From contig NW_026705925.1 in assembly GCF_029867415.1 (NCBI RefSeq), positions 299,766 to 363,765 on the forward strand: a stretch of 64,000 nucleotides of DNA. The letters are read 5' to 3'. A model generated the notes under the pieces. The model was given only the letters and a program-made list of their open reading frames with translations. It did no database searches and had not been told where the DNA came from. This document shows, piece by piece, positions 34,181-45,913 of this stretch. Each line of letters opens with the position of its first letter. Position 1 is the stretch's first letter. A program made the translations under genes and the position numbers. This DNA comes from Vicia villosa (taxonomy: Eukaryota > Streptophyta > Magnoliopsida > Fabales > Fabaceae).

Positions 34181-37100
34181 AAAAGTCATAGAATATCCAC
34201 ATAGGTCTACAAATAGTAATTACATATAGGCATAACCCTATTACAAGAGTAATTACATTTAATCATAAGTATCTTCATAATGCAATATCATACTCGATAG
34301 GAGTATTGATTTTTACTTGTACTTTCATAATATGACCTGACAAAAGTGGACTATTGAAGATAGAATAATACAATATTATTGCATGCTAAAGAATTATCGT
34401 GTCTTTTCAATATCGACTTAAACATCAAGTTATGATATTTTTTGAGATTAAGAGAATAATATATATCTCAGTATAATAGAATAAGACTTCGTAGAGTTAT
34501 TGTACATTTTGAAGTCCTTTTAGAATATGTCATATTTTATAGTGCACGCAAGAATATATGACAATCTGAAAATAATAATCTAAAATTTTTCCGATTATAT
34601 TATTTTGTACACATGCACTCCCACTGATCCAAGATGATAAAGATTTATCAGAGCCCACTAGTATTAAATTAATACTCTGATTATACAATAGGATACTAAT
34701 ATTATTTTTAGTGCAAAACTACACAGAGAAGTGGTTGTATAATATATCATCATTAAAGTTTAATAAACTCTACCACATATTTTGCACGTAAACAGAATAT
34801 ATCATTATAGATATAATTTCACTCTCATATGAAACAATATGATGGTCATATAAAAGATTTACCATCATTTGAGTGACATCAAATTCTTATAACTTTAAAT
34901 ATAGGATTATATACAACATCTTAATAATTCTCTCAAAATTCAAATGCTACAAATATAACTACACACATTTGAGAAACATATTATGTTATACGCAGCGGAA
35001 AAGATATGAGACTTTAATTCAATTAATATTGAGGATATAACACAAATAGTCATGAATTTCCATCAATAACATAAGACTACATTATCCTCAATATAAGTCT
35101 CCATAAAATAGTATTAAATAAATAAATAATATTTATTTCTCATTTCTATACAATTGACATGTTAAATTCTCCCACTTGATAGAAAAAAATAGTTGAATCA
35201 TTAATCTACAAGTTTTAAAATATTTATACAAATACTCAACTATTTTCTCTATCACATACTAATCATGTCAAGTAATGTCACACCGATAGGGTATGTCCAT
35301 CACTTACACATCACAAAAAGAATTGAAATCCATTTAAAAAATATTGAAAACAAATTATTGGATTTCATAAAGTAATACATGTCTTTAGAATAATTTCTTA
35401 GTTATTAAATAATAGTTTTTGTAATAAGAAATATAACAACAATGTAGAAATATTATGTCACCAAAAATTCTAATACCGATATAATACTCGAATCATAATT
35501 TACATAATCATAAATAACAAGTACATTGAACAAAATAAATTATATTAATAATAATACACCGATAGGATATAATCATTATCAATATAATATTTATTATAAT
35601 TAAAATAAATTTAATTATTTTACCATAAAAGATTTCTACAATTGTATACATGATAGGTTAGTTACAATCATACAAATAAAAATAATTATATTTTACTCAA
35701 AATAGGAAAATTTGTATAATTGTATCCACGATAGGTGAGATTACAATTATACAAATTAATAGTGATTACTTAATTTTCCAGAATAAAACTCTCAAAATAA
35801 TAAGATTTTAATATACTCATAAAACTAGATTTTATTTATTTATTTGAGTATATAATAAGAAATCAATTTATGACAATAAATCAGGTGTTTTTAATTCAAA
35901 ATATTCTGGAAAATTAATAATTTTACATAAATGCACTTTTTATATTTTTTCAAAAGGAGTGGACAATATTAAAAAATAATTTTTCCTTATATGCAATTAT
36001 ATAATTAGTCACAAGAGATTGAAAATATATTATAATTAAATTACAACTAACCTCAGAGAATGTGACATTCACTCCTGTATGCAGAGTCATTGACCTTTGA
36101 TGACTTTTAGAATATTATATAATCATCTCAAAATCAATCCATAAATAAAAAGTAAATCGTTATATAACAAATAAGAATTTAATTATAAATTGATATAATT
36201 TAAGGATGATACAATTTAAATTGCCTTCAAGTAGTACAAAATAATTATAATATTTTATGAGTGACACGTAAATAATTAGGCAATATATATAATTACAATA
36301 AACTCAAGAATATAATATGAGTATAAACACAATTTTAAATATATTTCAAAGCACTAGAATTTACAAATTATAAATTTGAAATATATCTTTCATATTTGAA
36401 GGCATAAAATTTCTATATTAAAATAAATCAACCCAAATTATTTCTCTTGAAAACATTCAATTATTTCTCTTTCCACACACAACAAAATCCAATTGTTTAA
36501 CAATTCAATCCAATCCTAAAAAATAGGCGAGACGTAACAACGACTTATTAATCTAGGTCTAAAATATAGACATGACAGGTAGAATATACCTGGATTTTAA
36601 AGAACGTCAAAAAATTATAAAATCAATAGACTAAATTATTGAAATATTAAATCTATAAATTCTTCTATTTTAAGAAAACCCACAAAAAACGCTATCATTT
36701 AAAAATAATACACACGTCATTCTATTTTTTTTTCTTTCTTACTAAATTAACATATATCCTAAATGATTTGTCCACATTGAAGGTTGAATATTAAATCTAA
36801 ATTTTTCAACACAAAGCAACATATTTTCTTCATAGCAAGCAAATGAAATACAATGATATTACATGCTTTTAAAATATCCATCCGGACAAACAAATCTTTC
36901 AAATAAATTTCACAAATCATTACCTTCAAGAATAATAATTGAAATATATGTTTATCGACGAAAATTTGACATAACCCATTTATGCTTAAATATATTTGTT
37001 TAAACCATACAAAACTGAAACATGAGATTTAGATATTATCACGAGAGATAATAATTTAAAACACATTATGAATTCATTAGAATTAACCATTGTTAATATT

Positions 37101-37475
37101 GGATTGATAATGTTATTTATCAATTTTTCCTTTAGATCGACATCTAAGTCATGTTACGATAATTATATAGTTAAATAAATAACAAAACATGTTACGCTAA
37201 ATCTCTACGACATAAAGGTTATATGGAGGAATAATTTTATATATAATTTACAACCTTCATCCAAATTGACAAATAGTAAGGCTGTAGAGAAAAACCAGAA
37301 ATATACGGTATATAAAAATTAATCATGTTTCAAAAAAAACCCACGATCAACATTCAATATGAATCATATAAAATTAGTGTATCAGATTTAATTATTTAAC
37401 TTGCTTGACTCAAAACATATACAACACCAATTCAATTCATATAATTCCAACAATAACTATAAAATGTATCTACGA
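34181..37475 (-). other. inverted interior of the rearranged LTR element
   Basis: 34181-34355 is the reverse complement of 37873-38090. From 34356 to the primer site the sequence is unique AT-rich DNA without ORFs. Several degenerate (A)CCGATAGG(G/A)TAT-like words recur (35282, 35557) on the plus strand. It is read as the element's leader and internal domain on the minus strand. Confidence 0.6.
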
Positions 37476-37488
37476 GGCTCTGATACCA
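37476..37488 (-). other. primer-binding site in inverted orientation
   Basis: The minus strand reads TGGTATCAGAGCC, two bases after an LTR end TCTATCA. It complements initiator-Met tRNA. Its orientation is opposite to the polypurine tract and 3' LTR at 38395-38830. Confidence 0.85.
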
Positions 37489-37490
37489 AT

Positions 37491-37872
37491 TGATAGATTT
37501 AATTGAATCTATAGATACAAATTATAGCATATTATAATATTATAGAGTAATCATTAATAATTAGAACGGTGTACCTTTTAGGATTGAGAGACCTTTCGAA
37601 TTGAGACACCGTCTGAGAGAATGAGTATGAGAGGATTACTACCCTCATTGTCGTCTAGGGTTTTCACAGTACGTTAAACGTCTAATGGGGCAACGCTTAA
37701 ATAACTAGACGACAATGAGGGTAGTAATCCTCTCATACTCATTCTCTCAGACGGTGTCTCAATTCGAAAGGTCTCTCAATCCTAAAAGGTACACTGTTCT
37801 AATTATTGTTGATTACTCTATAATATTATAATATGCTATAATTTGTATCTATAGATTCAATTAAATCTATCA
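37491..37872. repeat. 168-bp LTR palindrome with 46-nt loop
   Basis: The left arm (37491-37658) is the reverse complement of the right arm (37705-37872), with very few mismatches. The loop (37659-37704) continues the LTR in the left-arm orientation. Each arm is the last 168 bp of the LTR. The right arm ends with the LTR terminus TATCA and joins directly to internal sequence ATAGTCCAC with no primer site. Confidence 0.9.
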
Positions 37873-38405
37873 ATAGTCCACTTTTGTCAGGTCATATTAT
37901 GAAAGTACAAGTTGTGTCAAAAAAAAAATTATGAAAGTACAAGTAAAAATTAATACTCCTATCGAGTATGATATTGCATTATGAAGGTACTTATGATTAA
38001 ATGTAATTACTCTTATAATAGAGTTATGCCTATATGTAATTACTATTTGTAGACCTATGTGGATATTCTATGACTTTTAATTTAAAACTCATTACCCAAA
38101 GACTTATACACATGAGTAAGTCTTATGATATTTTGGGTTAGTGGGAGTTTATTAATAGCATTTTCATATGCTTGGGCCATTATATAACATATTACTCTTA
38201 ACTTAAATATGTTACTCTAAATTCATCATTGTTGATATTAGTTGTGAATTTTAACTTGTATGATTTGTCTTCCCTATCGGATACAATTTCTGCATCGTTG
38301 AAATTTACTTCTATTTTGTGAACAAGTGTTTTGACCATAATTAAAATTCTAGTATTAAAATTTATATATTTTTAATAATTGATTATTTTCATCCAGGTGG
38401 GAGAA

Positions 38406-38830
38406 TGTTGGATTAATTATTTAATTAATCAATTATGGATTATCAATAATCAATTATTATAAATTATTAATATAAATTATTAATATAAATTATGGTCTAT
38501 TATTGTTAAGCACTTATTGATGAATTATTTAATTGGGTTTTTGTGCCTGAATGGACCGTGATAGGTTTGACCATTCAGTTAAGCCCAATGAGAGGTCCCT
38601 GCCCTCAGCCGTTTAGTTATTTAAGCGTTGCCCCGTTAGACGTTTAACGTACTGTGAAAACCCTAGACGGAAATGAGGGTAGTAATCCTCTCATACTGAT
38701 TCTCTCAGACGGTGTCTCAATTCGAAAGGTCTCTCAATCCTAAAAGGTACACCGTTCTAATTATTGTTGATTACTCTATAATATTATAATATGCTATAAT
38801 TTGTATCTATAGATTCAATTAAATCTATCA
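38406..38830 (+). repeat. intact 3' LTR of the rearranged element
   Basis: 425 bp from TGTTGGATTA to AATCTATCA, followed by the target duplication CTCTA. It is the reference copy against which the palindrome and the 73-bp stub are defined. Confidence 0.85.
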
Positions 38831-38835
38831 CTCTA

Positions 38836-40930
38836 AACATGGAGTGTATTCTTTTGATTACCTTTAGAATTCCTTCCTTATAATGATTATTTATTTTCAC
38901 GTCGAAGCTATTGTTTCAGATCATAAGTATAATTTGAAATGTGAAAAAACACTTATAAAGATGGATATTTTGTTGCATCAACTCTATGGCATTTGTCTGT
39001 AATTGTAAATTAATTTGTAAGATGTACTATAATTATAATTCAATATGCTATTACCCTAATTTCTCTTTTTATTCTCTTTGATATTTGGTGTTATTCATTT
39101 AATTTTTTGTGTGCAGTCCAATTTGATCTGTTATTGAGTCAGGATTTGATGTTGGCAAAATGTTTGTGGTGTCTGATGTGAGAGTATATTATGGGCCCTA
39201 AAACCTTCAAAGGATGGTTGATCAGGTTAGTTTATTTGTTTATTGGTTTGTCAATATATAGCCTCGTAATCTGTGATTATGTATTGGAGATTTATCTAAC
39301 AGTTTTCTCTTATATTATTGGATATATTTAAAGACACAACAAAGTTCAAATGATTCATGTGTCATGAAGTTGAATTTAAAGTAGAGATAGGAAGAAGAAG
39401 AATATCACTACTACTTTAGATTCTTTCCCACACACTTTTGATTCACCAGCCAACAACTCAAGATCAGTTCCTTAGAGTAATATCTATTAATTAGAGACCC
39501 ATCAGATGTTAACGAGTTATAAACACTTTTATGTTAGTTGTTTTGTTAAACTACTATAGTGTCAGATGCTTAAATGTATATTTGCAAATGTAGAGCGAGT
39601 TAATCAAATGTGATAGACCAAGAGTTGTGATGAAATAAAATTTATGATATGTGAAGTTGAAATAAAATGTGATTTTGATGTACTTTGGTTTTGTCAATGA
39701 TAGTATAAAATTGAGTTTTGGTTATTTTAATGATTAGTGGATTATAGTCATACAGAATGAAAATATACAAATATGAAATAATTTTTTTATGATCTAGCTT
39801 AATTAGTTTTGATTAGAAATAATTATAAAATCCAAATAAGCGATTTTTATCAAATCACTCTATAGTTTGGCTAGAGATTTGCTATGATATTTTTAAGGTA
39901 GTTTTGTAGCTGTGTAGTTGGGAAATTTAAATTTTATACTTTCGTTTTGCTACGACTTAGTTGTGTTTTTTTCTAGAGTTATTTAAATATTAGTTGGAAT
40001 TTTTCTACGAACATTTGTCCAAGATAATTATCCATTCAATCTATGCTACGGCCTGTATTGTAGTTAATCCACAATAAATCTCCAACTAACTCTATTTGAT
40101 AGAGATTAGCTTCGAACTAGCTGCTATATTTGTCGCAGCTAATTGCATATTTTCTTGTTGTGTATTCTTAGAAACAAATAATAGGAGACACTTTTTCACC
40201 TTGGTGATATCTTTTCGCTGTCATTTCTATGGTTTATGATTTCATCTTCATATTTCGTTTTATTAACCCAATGTTACATTATTATTTTTTTGAATAAGAG
40301 GCAAAGTCTCTAATGATACGATTACGAATGGTAAAACAAATTCGTCCTGTTGGATTGGTCTGTTTATCATGTTATTTTTTACGGGAGAAGTTGAAGCATT
40401 CTATATGACACCCTACATTTATACAAGCATTCTAATTGTGATTCTCTCATAATTTATTTTCACAAATTTTTTCATGTTTTTGAAAACATTAATTTAGAAA
40501 TTGTTCGTATTAAATTGAACATTTAATGTAAATGTAATTTTTGATATCTGCTTATACTAATTTTATTGAAAAATTCTGTAGATATTAACATGGACACCAG
40601 ATTTTTATAAAATTTGGTGTATTGGAATTTTCTCACACCCTTGAAAATGGATTTGGATCCTCTGTTGCATTCTCTCTATTATTTTTATTCAACATTAATT
40701 TCAACCTTTAAATTGTACTATATATCTATTTATCTCCTAGATCATTGTTCCTTTATTGCATACCAACCATTAGATTTGGAGCAGCACTGAAAATTGGAGA
40801 CAGAAAATTGAAAAAATTGAAGACGATCCATTCACCTTGAAAATCTGCTAAGTTAACTTTGTTATGGTTGAGATTGCACAAACACATTTGTATGGTCGAC
40901 ATTGCACAAATACTTTTGTATGATCTAAAA
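38836..40930. other. gene-free sequence with a possible CACTA terminus
   Basis: No gene was recognised. Near 40138-40164 the minus strand reads CACAACAAGAAAATATGCAA followed by TTAGCTGCGAC. This resembles a CACTA end (CACTACAAGAAAAT) with one changed base. The stretch 39880-40150 has the TAGCTGCGA/TTTGCTACGACTTAG words often seen just inside such ends. No opposite end was found. Confidence 0.35.
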
Positions 40931-41576
40931 TAGAGGTGTTCGTGAGTTGGATTAGGTAAAATTTGATCAAACCCAATATCCCACTCAATCAATAGTCTTT
41001 GAGTTGGGTTGAGTGTTCAACATGTACTTCTAAGACTAAACATGAACCGAATCAACCCGCTAATATAATTTTTAAATTATAAATACAGGTTGACATGAAT
41101 TAGATTGAGTTTGCGGGTCATCCACTTAATATAATTTTTAAATTATAAATAAAAAATCAATTCAATTAACACATTTATTTTACATAGGCATAATTTTTTT
41201 TATAAAATTTTAGTATTTAATTTAAATAAAATGAATCATTTAATACCTAAAAGTTTTTTCACAATTTGAAGAAGTCCAAACACAAACATAAATTGTGTAG
41301 AATATAATTTAAATGGTAAGATATATCTCTCTATCAATTAATAAATTCACTCTCTCAAGTTTTTTCACACACAAGGATTTTGCTAGATCATTTATTAAAA
41401 TAACATGACATGTCAATTGGTTGGATTCGCGAGTTCACAAATTCAAAATTCCAAACCCTTACCCGAATCAAATACCAATGAGTTTGAATGGGTTGGTTCA
41501 TGTTGGACCTAAATAAGGGTTGAGTTTGTTTGGGTTAGTGGATTCAGTGGTTTACCCGTACCCATGAACACCCCTA
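40931..41576. mobile_element. hAT-type MITE (TAGRGGTGTTC family)
   Basis: The left end TAGAGGTGTTCGTGAGTTGG matches the complement of the right end CCCATGAACACCCCTA. The flanking octamers ATCTAAAA and ATCGATAA agree at six of eight positions, as for an old 8-bp hAT duplication. The interior is rich in GGGTTGG/CCAACCC words. No ORF. Length 646 bp. Confidence 0.65.
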
Positions 41577-41679
41577 ATCGATAATGATTTGAAATTGATA
41601 TAAATATGTTTCTTATGATGTTAGAAAATCATAAATAAAAAAGTTAATATTTTGTCTTCCATTTGTTTACTTTAGCGTC

Positions 41680-41970
41680 ATGAGGCTTCAACTTAAATTT
41701 AGAGTTATTCAGAATACCACTCTAGTGGATTTGAAATCCAAACTCGAAAATCTCTTATGCCATAGTAAAAATCAAAGAGTGATTCAAGTTGTTTACTATT
41801 CACCCACGATTAACTTTGAAGGGAAGATAAATTTCAATAATTTCAAACTCAAGATAAAGGATAATGTAAGAGTTATATGGACTACATTTAAATGTTACGT
41901 AACTATGGGTTATATTGAGGTGGATGTGACTCTTGCAAGATCAACATATTGGGGATCTATGTGCTTGTAA
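41680..41970 (+). pseudogene. MULE-associated N-terminal domain fragment
   Basis: A 96-residue frame reads FRVIQNTTLVDLKSKLENLL, then RVIQVVYYSPTINFEG, then KDNVRVIWTTFKCYVTMGYI and EVDVTLARS. The pattern (short ubiquitin-like strand order; DLK..L; V..V.YR.P; DDVR.MW..F..Y...G.IELD) is that of the N-terminal domain preceding MuDR-type transposases in many dicots. The zinc finger and catalytic MULE domain are absent downstream. An acceptor-like TTTAG precedes the ATG. The fragment is unlikely to be functional alone. Confidence 0.5.
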
Positions 41971-44887
41971 TTATAGTCAAGGTGATCAAAGATAATGAAA
42001 TTTATGGATAACAAAGCTACAAAACAACTAAGAAGCTAATTAGTTTTGGTGATAACAAAGCTTAATATTAAACGATATTCAGTAAAGTCAAGTACCTCTT
42101 GATGATAGCTCAAGCGGTCAAAGATGCACAAGATAGTTAAGCTATCCTCTCGAATCAAGCTATGCTCTTGAAGATCATGTCATCTATTTAAAGTCAACAT
42201 CGTGGTCAAACGAATTTCAAGTGAAGCCTTTTGTTTCAAGAGTTATATGGTTTAAACCTCTAAAACCAAAATCAATTGGTAACCTAAAATCACCACAATT
42301 AATTTGTTCATGATAATGGAGCAAAATAATAATAAATAACACAATCAATTGATAACTCAATTTGATGCAACCTGCACCTACGTCTAGAGGGTTGACTTCC
42401 AACCCAAGAAAGGAAATTCATTATTAGTAGCTTAGTACGACCAGTCTTATAAGTAACAACAAACTCTATGTTGTCCAATGCCTTTTCCTAACATTATCCA
42501 ATGACTTTCTATTTAGAACTCCCTATAAATATAAGACACTCTGTCACTTTATCTCAAACACTAACCCCAAGTGTTTGAACTCCAATCACTAAACCTTAAT
42601 GTTCAACTTCAATCACAACTATGAGTGATGTTGAGTCTTACAACTCAACTAAACAAATCTACAACTATGCCAAATTACTGAAATATTGTGTGGTGTACAT
42701 AAAATAACAAGGACTCTCTTGTAAATCTAGCACTCTAAAATCTTCAATGTGAATTATATATCTTATTTTGCACATAAACATCTTTTCATATCTCACATTT
42801 ATAAATAAGAAAATTTTTGTTTTGATTTCATAACTAACTTGGGTCTCACTTATTTCCCCCTCATTCTTTTTGAATTCATGGCATTAAGAATTTTCTACAA
42901 AATAAGTTAAAATGTCTTCTTTTAGATTTTTCTCTTTTTGATAGGTCTTATTTGATCTCTCTTTTGTTACGCTTCTTTTTGGTTAATATATGAGGGCTTT
43001 AATAAAAAGAATTTTCTCTTTTTATTTTTTTAAAATTTTTTCTTTCTATATTATAAACGAAATTTTTTTTATAAAATAATAAATAATTTCTTTTTCTATA
43101 CAAAATTATTTTATTTTTTTTTAATCTGTATACAGTAACCAAAATAAATTATAATTTAAAAATTATGAAATAACTAAACCATTAATGCATTAGAAACTTC
43201 ACAATTCAATAATGATTTGCCCCTTATCCACCCAAAAAAGAAATAATGCAACACTATGCATGCGGCGTCTAAAATAGTGTTTAGAAAAAGAAGAGTCATA
43301 AACCCTAGATATGAAAGCGGGAAACATCACCACCTTGCAACGTCTTGCTCCGCTTGTGCTCCGGTGAGAGTTTATAGTTTTATTCTAAAATTGCTATATC
43401 TTGTTCCCAATGTAAAAAACTGCCTCTTACCATGGATTTGATACCTTTGATTTTGCTAAAATTTTCAATTAGGTCAATTTTTATGAAAGTTATAGGCAAA
43501 ATTATACTCAGGGTCCTTTAAGTTATTTTATTGTAACAAGTTGGTCCTTTATATTTTTTTTGCTATAAGTTAGTCCTTTATGTTAACTAATGTATGCATC
43601 GTTGACCTTTTTTCTGTTTTATTTATTTTATTTTATTTCGTTTTTAAAGGTTCCTATTTAACGTGGAATATGTTAATGGAGACTCTTTCTACCATAGTTT
43701 AATCATGAAAAAGTGTTGGGCCCTTTGTTGCGGGTCGTGGCATTTTCTCAAAGACGGCCCGGTTCATAATGTGATAATGATGGTGTTCATGAAGTAGTAC
43801 CATGTTTACATAAATATCCAAGAATAACCCTTTTCACTGATCGTTCAAGAATGGCAGAGAAGTTTGTTGTTGATCTGATAGAAAGTGCTCGATAAATTAG
43901 ACAAAGCTGGATTTGAATGCAAAACATTGGGCCTTATATCCATCAGGTTTCTTACAATATTTTGTAGATTGCGTAATATCATTGACTTATATCGTAAACT
44001 TCATTAATGGTTGATGCTCCCAATAACTGTGGTGAAGTTGTAACTTGCGTTAAATTACTGTGTCCTGATTAACTCTGGGGTTTTAATTTTTCCTGTTCAG
44101 AACATTTCTTACAGAAGAAAGCTAGCAGTTTTATGATGATTGAACTCGATCTTACTTAAAGTATGTCTGTTCAGTCCCCGTAATGTATATTGATCTAGGA
44201 TTTAACATTTAAATTTGTTATGGTGGCCCTCCTGAGCTTTATAATTTTTCTCTTTAACGCAGTGAAAATCAATATTATATGAGTGAATAAATTATATTGT
44301 AACTGTTATAACCCAGATGAAATAGTTTGAAACTTTGAATGATCTTATCTTTTATGGCACAATAGGGATAAGCAGTATTGTCAACACACTCTACAGGGTC
44401 GCTACAGCAGTGTAGCGGCAGCCCCTGGCCACTTTCAGAAGTGGAGCACTTGGTTCGTAGCCGCAGAAGCTGCTTTAGCGGTCAAAACAGCGGCTTGTTG
44501 CGACCTCAATAGTGCCACACCTGGTGTAAGTTATCCTCCAAATTAAAACAATTAGGAATAAAGGCATGCGATCTCTTTGGTAATGAATCTGAGTTGTCAC
44601 TCATATTCAAACAAGCCAGATCCGGTCACAACTAATGATGATAATCGTAAAACCCAGTGGCTACCACCGCCGCCAAAATTCACCGTCGACATGGAAAAAT
44701 CACACCTGGATTTAACCCTCTTTCGATTAGCTTTCTACACTTATGTTCAACCCTCTTTCGATTAATTTTCTATATTTATGTACAAAAATGAAAATGCCAA
44801 GTGTTTAATTATTTTTATTGTACCAAGTGTTTAATTTTGTGTATTGGGTTTCCGGATTCATCTTTTTGAATTTATTGTATTTAGGTA
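41971..44887. other. gene-poor sequence with decayed repeats
   Basis: No intact gene. 43490-43640 holds two TTGGTCCTTTAT/TTAGTCCTTTATG units, a motif of a common dispersed repeat. 43840-43910 reads ITLFTDRSRMAEKFVVDLIES before a stop, unassigned. 44690-44770 holds a 35-bp direct duplication (AACCCTCTTTCGATTA). 44380-44520 is a GC-richer patch with repeated GCGGC/AGCGG words. Confidence 0.45.
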
Positions 44888-44895
44888 CTGCACTG

Positions 44896-45071
44896 CAGTG
44901 TTACCAAGATCCACCATGACTGTTATACATGGCGGTTTTTGGGCTCGCCGCAATGGTAAATGTTGGTCGATATTGCAGGTTTTTCCGCTATAACGGCGGC
45001 CCAAAGTGGCCAATATTGCGGGATTTTGACTCTCCACCATGGAGTGCTATCCGTCATTGACAACAACACTG
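44896..45071. mobile_element. small hAT-type MITE (CAGTGTT ends)
   Basis: 176 bp with ends CAGTGTT at 44896 and AACACTG at 45071. It is flanked by CTGCACTG (44888-44895) and CTGCACGG (45072-45079), an 8-bp duplication with one mismatch. Only about seven terminal bases are clearly inverted. The interior is GC-richer than its surroundings (CGGCGG, GGCGGTTTT). Confidence 0.6.
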
Positions 45072-45079
45072 CTGCACGG

Positions 45080-45850
45080 TAAGGTGAGAGTACCAAATAA
45101 AAATACTTTCCTTCATTTTTCAGGGTTCCGTTACATGCAGCACTTATCTTTATTTTTGAGAGGCCATGGTTTGTTATTATTAATGTGCTTAATTGGAAAA
45201 TAAAATCAATTCACTTATGCAACACTTACAGAAAAATGACACACTTAAATGAACAGGTGAAGCAGAATACCATAGGGAAGACTCGAATGGACCGTGTTTA
45301 GTCTCACAACAAATGGAAGCTTGCTTGAATGAAACATTCAAGAACAAAATCCCTATAATTAAAAGGACAGTTTAAATCAACCTTTTGCGCTAAACCTTGT
45401 GTATTTCTAGGTTATTACTACTACAAAAGCAGTCAATTGTCATTTTGCTGGATGCTTTGCAAAGAATGCAGTCACACTTAGCTGCAGTTTCAAATGGTGC
45501 CTTTTTTACAGGTCTGTATTTTGTTACTCAAATTTACTGGGTACGTAGTATGTATTCCTTTCTAATTGCACATTTTGGTCTTCAAAATATTTATTCAATA
45601 CTTCGGTGTTTTTGGATATTTCATTCATGAATGAAAGTTACAGTCGGTTAGGATATTTGAATCAAGATAATAATGTATTTAAATTTTTTTTTAAGTGTAA
45701 GATAGATTGTCAAAGATTTTTGTTGTAACTACAAAGTTTATTTTCCAGACATGAGGCATTCATTTTAACACCGGTAGAAGACCATTGTTACACCATATGT
45801 AGGAAATTTCATTAATTAACCTCATTCTGCCATAAAGCATAATGTTTCTA
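45080..45850. other. intergenic sequence downstream of the pectinesterase gene
   Basis: No gene or element recognised. The ORF at 45397-45630 has no domain and no supporting context. Confidence 0.5.
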
Positions 45851-45851
45851 T

Positions 45852-45857
45852 TTTATT
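45852..45857 (-). promoter_or_regulatory. polyadenylation signal of the pectinesterase gene
   Basis: AATAAA on the minus strand, 57 nt past the stop codon, a usual distance for a plant near-upstream element. Confidence 0.5.
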
Positions 45858-45913
45858 TCCTGCAAATTTCACTCATTAGAAACATAATAGTACACGCCCG
45901 CCGAAGCCCATGT

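Larger units (their letters stand above)
34108..38830 (+). mobile_element. rearranged non-coding LTR retrotransposon (fold-back form)
   Basis: The insertion is bounded by the 5-bp duplication CTCTA (34103-34107 and 38831-38835). The right end is a complete 425-bp LTR (38406-38830; TGTTGGATTA...AATCTATCA) preceded by the polypurine tract AGGTGGGAGAA (38395-38405). The left end keeps only the first 73 bp of the LTR (34108-34180). Between them the interior is inverted: it ends with a primer site readable only on the minus strand (37476-37488) and an LTR palindrome. No coding capacity is visible in about 3.1 kb of interior, so the family is non-autonomous or this copy lost its genes. Confidence 0.8.

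Noticed and set aside
44380..44520. Second CAGTATTG-ended hAT MITE
   Set aside because: The GC-rich patch looks similar in style to 44896-45071, but matching inverted ends and an 8-bp duplication could not be found.
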